A stretch of DNA of 64,000 nucleotides from NCBI GenBank assembly GCA_029258375.1, contig JARHZA010000002.1, positions 439,001-503,000 on the forward strand, given 5' to 3'. The notes under the pieces were generated by a model. That model saw only the letters and a program-made list of their open reading frames with translations, did not search any database and was not told the DNA's origin. Positions 60,149 through 64,000 of the stretch are shown one piece after another; positions within the stretch are counted from its first letter, which is position 1, and each line of letters opens with the position of its first letter. The position numbers and the translations under genes are program-made. This DNA comes from Eubacterium sp. GTDB taxonomy: Bacteria > Bacillota > Clostridia > Oscillospirales > Acutalibacteraceae.

Positions 60149-60700
60149 ATGCTTTGTGATATTGAAAACGATATTGAGAAAGTTCTTTATTCAGAAGAAC
60201 AAATTAACGATATAACTACTAAGCTTGGTGAGCAAATCACAAAAGATTATGAAGGAAAAAATTTACTTATTGTTGGTATCTTAAAGGGTTGTGTTTTCTT
60301 TTTAACAGATCTTGTTAAAAAAATCAAACTTCCATTAAAAGTTGATTTTATGGATGTTTCATCTTATGGATCAGGTACAGTTTCTTCTGGTAAAGTAAAC
60401 ATTATTAAAGATCTTGAGTTTGATGTTAAAGATTACGATGTTTTATTTGTTGAAGATATTTTAGATACTGGCAGAACATTGAAATGTGTTACAGACATGA
60501 TTGAAGAAAGAGGAGCGAAATCTGTAAAGGTTGTTACTCTTCTTGATAAACCAGATCGTAGAGTAGCAGATATTAAAGCTGATTATATCGGAAGTAAAGT
60601 TCCAGACGAATTTGTTGTTGGTTATGGTCTTGATTATGACCAAATGTATAGAAACCTTCCTTATGTTGGTGTATTAAAGCGTTCTGTTTACGAAAAATAA
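60149..60700 (+). CDS. hpt: Hypoxanthine phosphoribosyltransferase
   Basis: Hpt converts hypoxanthine or guanine with PRPP to IMP or GMP. The 183-residue protein shows [17 protein letters not shown], the flexible-loop [11 protein letters not shown], the PRPP loop [13 protein letters not shown] and the purine-stacking [26 protein letters not shown] precedes ATG 60149. It is monocistronic with its own promoter and terminator. Confidence 0.95.
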   Translation: MLCDIENDIEKVLYSEEQINDITTKLGEQITKDYEGKNLLIVGILKGCVFFLTDLVKKIKLPLKVDFMDVSSYGSGTVSSGKVNIIKDLEFDVKDYDVLFVEDILDTGRTLKCVTDMIEERGAKSVKVVTLLDKPDRRVADIKADYIGSKVPDEFVVGYGLDYDQMYRNLPYVGVLKRSVYEK

Positions 60701-60718
60701 AATATACAGCTGTTTAAA

Positions 60719-60757
60719 TAAAAACGTTTTCAATTTATTTTGAAAACGTTTTTTTCT
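60719..60757 (+). terminator. Terminator of hpt
   Basis: AAAACGTTTTCA/TTGAAAACGTTTT (one unpaired base) followed by more T lies 20 bases after the stop. Confidence 0.85.
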
Positions 60758-60889
60758 TTTTTTGGTTTAAAAGTTACCGCTTTTTTGTTGCCTTTTTGTA
60801 ATCTTTGTTAATTTTATTTAAAAAGTTATTTATTTTATAAGTTTATAATGATATAATATTACAAATATGTAGAAAAGGAGCGTAGTTGC

Positions 60890-62200
60890 TTGAAGTGGAT
60901 AAAATTATTCATACCAATACTTGTTATTGCTATGATTTTTAGTGGCTGCTCGTTTAGACTTGCATCTTCTGTTGATGAGCTTATTGCTCCGGTTGCACCT
61001 GCTGGAGATAACGCAGATGTACAAAATGCACTCGATAGTTACTGCAAAGGCAGTTTTTCATTAAAAACACCTGTTGGCGGTGAATATACTACATCATACA
61101 TTTTCTATGATATAGATACAGATGGTCAAGATGAGGCAATTGCATTTTATGAGCCTGCTTCTAATCTTGGAACAATAAATATGGCAGTTATAGACAAAGT
61201 TGATAATCAGTGGAGTGTTATTAGTAATGTAGTTGGAGACGGCTCGGATATTTATTCTGTTAACTTTGCAGATTTAACTGGAGACGGATTAGTAGAGTTT
61301 ATAGTTTTGTGGGACGTTATTTCTAATTCATCAAATCACGTTCTTTCTGTATACAGTCAAGAAAAAGAAAGTGGAGACAGTCTGGAAAGAATCGGTAAAG
61401 AAATAACAACAAATGATTACATAGTTGTTGATATAGATAATGATGGAATAAACGAAGTAATGATGTTTACTATTGATGCAGGTGATTCAATAGTAGCTTT
61501 TGCAAATCTTTATTCTTATTCAAATGGCAGTTCAAAGCTCATTTCTCGAACAAAACTTGATGGTCATATTATTTCTTATAAAAATATTATTTCTGAAACT
61601 GTAAACGGAAATGTTTATGTTTATGCAGATGCAATAAACTTAAACGGTTCACAAATGCATACGGAAGTAATTTATTGGTCAAAAACTTATGATTCTATAA
61701 TATCTCCGTTTTATAACTATTCAACAGGAGTAACAAAAAACACTATTCGCAATACAATGCTGACGAGTAGAGATATAAATCAAGACGGTTATGTGGAAAT
61801 ACCGCTTGATGCTACAATAAGTGGACTTCCGCAAGATATTGAAGCTGTTAACTGGAAACAGTATAAAGGCTCTGTGCTTGATCATGTTAGTTATTCAATT
61901 GCTGTTCAAAGGGACGATTATCAAATAATTATTCCTGATAAGTATTTTGATAAAATAAGCGTTACCTATGACTCAGATAATTCAACACTAACAATTTATG
62001 ATAAAAACGAGAAAGTAATTTTCTCAATAATATCTGTGTTAAAAGCACATTACGATGAAAATTCAGCAATTTTTTCAGACTATGTTCAAATTATGAATAA
62101 TTCTGGATATATTTATCTTGCTAAAATAAATGAAGATTCTGATATGAAGTTAACTATTGATGAATTAAAAGCAATGATTAAATCATATAAAGGAGAGTAA
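60890..62200 (+). CDS. Lipoprotein with FG-GAP/VCBS-like repeats
   Basis: The 436-residue protein starts with TTG and a lipoprotein signal (IPILVIAMIFSGC, lipid Cys near residue 20). It then has several Asp-rich loops (DIDTDGQDE, DLTGDGLVE, DIDNDGINE, DINQDGYVE), the calcium-loop pattern of FG-GAP/VCBS propellers, so it is anchored outside the cell. AAAAGGAG is the ribosome site. It is three bases before a response regulator, suggesting it senses or signals with that two-component system. Confidence 0.8.
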   Translation: MKWIKLFIPILVIAMIFSGCSFRLASSVDELIAPVAPAGDNADVQNALDSYCKGSFSLKTPVGGEYTTSYIFYDIDTDGQDEAIAFYEPASNLGTINMAVIDKVDNQWSVISNVVGDGSDIYSVNFADLTGDGLVEFIVLWDVISNSSNHVLSVYSQEKESGDSLERIGKEITTNDYIVVDIDNDGINEVMMFTIDAGDSIVAFANLYSYSNGSSKLISRTKLDGHIISYKNIISETVNGNVYVYADAINLNGSQMHTEVIYWSKTYDSIISPFYNYSTGVTKNTIRNTMLTSRDINQDGYVEIPLDATISGLPQDIEAVNWKQYKGSVLDHVSYSIAVQRDDYQIIIPDKYFDKISVTYDSDNSTLTIYDKNEKVIFSIISVLKAHYDENSAIFSDYVQIMNNSGYIYLAKINEDSDMKLTIDELKAMIKSYKGE

Positions 62201-62203
62201 ATA

Positions 62204-62917
62204 ATGAAAAAAGTACTTGTTGCAGAAGACGAAGAATCAATTCGTGAGTTTATAGTAATTAACTTAACAAGAAGTGGATATGAAGTTGAACAAGCAGAAA
62301 ACGGTGCAGTAGCACTTGAACTTTTCTCAAAAGACGAAAATAGTTTTGATGTTGCAATTCTTGATATTATGATGCCTGAAATGGACGGTCTTTCTGTATG
62401 TAAAGAACTCCGTAAACGCTCTACTGATTTAGGTATTATAATGCTTTCAGCCAAAACACAGGAAATGGATAAAGTAACTGGTTTGCTTTTCGGTGCAGAC
62501 GATTATGTAACAAAACCATTTTCACCAAGTGAACTTATGGCACGTGTAGATGCTATTTATAGACGAGTAGAGATGACACGTGGATTTAGAAAAAATGATA
62601 CAACTGGCGATAAAATAATACTTGATGAATTTGAACTCAATTTGCGTAATAGAACTCTTTCAAAATCAGGTTCACCAATAGAACTTACACAAGTTGAATT
62701 TCAAATTGTGGAATATTTCTTTAAAAACCCAAATGCAGCTTTAAGCAGAACAGATATTTTGAAGAAAGTTTGGGGCGATAATTATTTTGGTGATGATAAA
62801 ATTGTAGACGTTAATATACGCCGTCTTCGTATGAAAGTAGAAGATAACCCATCAAGCCCAACAAGACTTATAACTATATGGGGGCTTGGATACAAATGGG
62901 TAACAAACAGTAAGTAA
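62204..62917 (+). CDS. OmpR-family response regulator
   Basis: The 237-residue protein has a receiver domain with the acidic pocket (AEDEES), phospho-acceptor Asp54 in VAILDIMMPEMDG, and Lys in YVTKPFSPSEL. A C-terminal winged helix follows (ELTQVEFQIVEYFF, VDVNIRRLRMKVEDN and IWGLGYKW). It is phosphorylated by the kinase 21 bases downstream and activates or represses transcription. The lipoprotein gene lies three bases upstream. Targets are unknown. Confidence 0.93.
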   Translation: MKKVLVAEDEESIREFIVINLTRSGYEVEQAENGAVALELFSKDENSFDVAILDIMMPEMDGLSVCKELRKRSTDLGIIMLSAKTQEMDKVTGLLFGADDYVTKPFSPSELMARVDAIYRRVEMTRGFRKNDTTGDKIILDEFELNLRNRTLSKSGSPIELTQVEFQIVEYFFKNPNAALSRTDILKKVWGDNYFGDDKIVDVNIRRLRMKVEDNPSSPTRLITIWGLGYKWVTNSK

Positions 62918-62938
62918 AACAAATTGGAAGTATAATAG

Positions 62939-64000
62939 ATGAAAAAGAAATTTTTAGAAAAATTTCATAACCTTAAAAATGACCTCAAGATAGAAGGTAT
63001 AACAAAACGTTGGATTATAAATATAATTGGAGTTATTTTTGTATTTCTTGTTGTTGTGTTTTTATCAGCATCTTTTGCAATAAAAACTTTCTACTATAAT
63101 TCAGTAGAAAGCATTCTTAACAGTGGTGCATCGGTAACAGCAGTCAATTATTTTTCTACAAATCTTGATTCTGGTACTTCTCTCGAATCTTCCGCAGCAC
63201 AATTTATAGATAATTACGCTTACAAAGATAAAACTACAGTGTGGATTATAAATAATGACGGTGATGTTGTTGCGTCTTCAAACGGTTTTACAGAACATAA
63301 TACAGAAATGCCAGATTATAATGAGGCTATAAAAAACGAAAAAGGCACTGGTCGCTATGTGGGTAAGGTCTATAAAGGCGGCGACAAGGTGATGGCTGTA
63401 ACTCGTGTAATTCAAAATGCAAATGGCACAAATGTTGGCGCAGTTAGAATTATGACTTCTATTGAGCAAATAGATGCTCAAATTAGAACTATAATCTTTG
63501 TAATGTTTTTAGGCCTTTTAGTAGTTTTTGCAATAATCATTTTTTCTAATTTATTCTTTATTCGTTCTATCATAATTCCTGTAAGAGAGATTACAGATAC
63601 AACAAAAGCAATTTCTGGTGGTAATCTTGATGCTCGAATTGAAAAGAAATATGATGATGAAATTGGTGACTTGTGTGACTCAATTAACTCAATGGCATCT
63701 GAAATTTCAGCTGCAGATAAAATGAAAAACGACTTTATTTCAACTATTTCACACGAGTTAAGAACACCACTGACTTCAATTAAGGGTTGGGGCGAAACTC
63801 TTGCTTATAGCCAAGATGAAGAACGTGACGAGTTAACAACAAGAGGACTTCAAGTTATAGTAAAAGAAGCAGGCAGACTTGAAGGCTTTGTAGAAGAATT
63901 ACTTGATTTTAGTAGACTTCAAAGTGGTAGAATGACTTTAAGACTTGCAAAAACAGATATTTTTGCAGAACTTGATGAAACTGTATTCACATTCCGTGAA
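62939..64000 (+). CDS. Sensor histidine kinase (cut by the window end)
   Basis: The reading frame starts at ATG 62939 (GGAAG upstream) and is open to the last base (354 codons visible). It has a cytosolic start, a membrane span (~25-48), an extracellular sensor region (~49-180), a second span (~185-210), a HAMP linker, and a HisKA domain with phospho-His272 in ISHELRTPLTS. The ATPase domain begins at the window end and continues outside it. It pairs with the upstream response regulator. It is truncated only by the window. Confidence 0.92.
   Translation, partial: MKKKFLEKFHNLKNDLKIEGITKRWIINIIGVIFVFLVVVFLSASFAIKTFYYNSVESILNSGASVTAVNYFSTNLDSGTSLESSAAQFIDNYAYKDKTTVWIINNDGDVVASSNGFTEHNTEMPDYNEAIKNEKGTGRYVGKVYKGGDKVMAVTRVIQNANGTNVGAVRIMTSIEQIDAQIRTIIFVMFLGLLVVFAIIIFSNLFFIRSIIIPVREITDTTKAISGGNLDARIEKKYDDEIGDLCDSINSMASEISAADKMKNDFISTISHELRTPLTSIKGWGETLAYSQDEERDELTTRGLQVIVKEAGRLEGFVEELLDFSRLQSGRMTLRLAKTDIFAELDETVFTFRE

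Overview
The window is AT-rich DNA that looks like an anaerobic, spore-forming Bacillota (class Clostridia; an Oscillospirales/Ruminococcaceae-type gut bacterium is my inference). The support is an uninterrupted sporulation sigma factor K gene, FeoAB ferrous iron uptake, HypA/HypB nickel chaperones beside a large iron-sulfur flavoprotein, a zinc-finger ClpE-type Clp ATPase, purine-rich Shine-Dalgarno sites, and carbohydrases aimed at host-type glycans. I see no insertion sequence, phage gene, CRISPR array or rRNA. It reads as ordinary chromosome with dense operons.

Layout. 0-2.5 kb: a TetR-type regulator, a YfcE-type phosphoesterase, and three unrecognised small Asn/Lys-rich genes. 2.5-7.0 kb: two M16 peptidase-like genes, lgt and folD. 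7.0-14.5 kb: a carbohydrate block with a GH35 beta-galactosidase (+) facing a GH110-GH95 operon (-) and an SGNH/alpha-beta hydrolase pair (-). GH110, GH95 and GH35 together could strip a blood-group-B-like glycan in order. 14.5-19.4 kb: a redox operon with a strong promoter and a Rex-like palindrome upstream, encoding two small membrane proteins, HypB, an 890-residue Fe-S/FAD protein and HypA. No hydrogenase gene is present.

19.5-33.7 kb: an unknown gene, tRNA-Thr, pncC, a promoter-terminator unit that may be a small RNA, tcdA, a Na/phosphate cotransporter, a MarR-MATE operon with a candidate operator, feoAB, a BNR/sialidase-like protein, a MocR regulator, a TatD-associated-type radical SAM protein and an O-antigen ligase-like protein. 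33.7-41.3 kb: two membrane-anchored parvulins, a coiled-coil peptide with an orphan class I fumarase beta-type subunit, sigK, a CDF transporter and a flavodoxin-like reductase.

41.4-54.0 kb is a long + strand housekeeping run: ruvCAB, glmM, an rRNA-type methyltransferase, ecfA1-ecfA2-ecfT-truA, DUF5711, CvpA-like, pgsA and clpE. It is followed by a five-tRNA operon (Gly, Arg, His, Gln, Lys) with a consensus promoter. 54.7-64 kb: upp-uraA, putP, an Mbeg1-like hydrolase (-), hpt, a repeat lipoprotein, an OmpR-type response regulator and a histidine kinase cut by the window end.

Best candidates for something undescribed are the HypB/flavoprotein/HypA operon with its two membrane proteins, the three-gene Asn/Lys-rich cassette, and the promoter-plus-18-bp-hairpin unit between pncC and tcdA. 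All functional calls come from reading the sequence and remembered family motifs; no searches were run.
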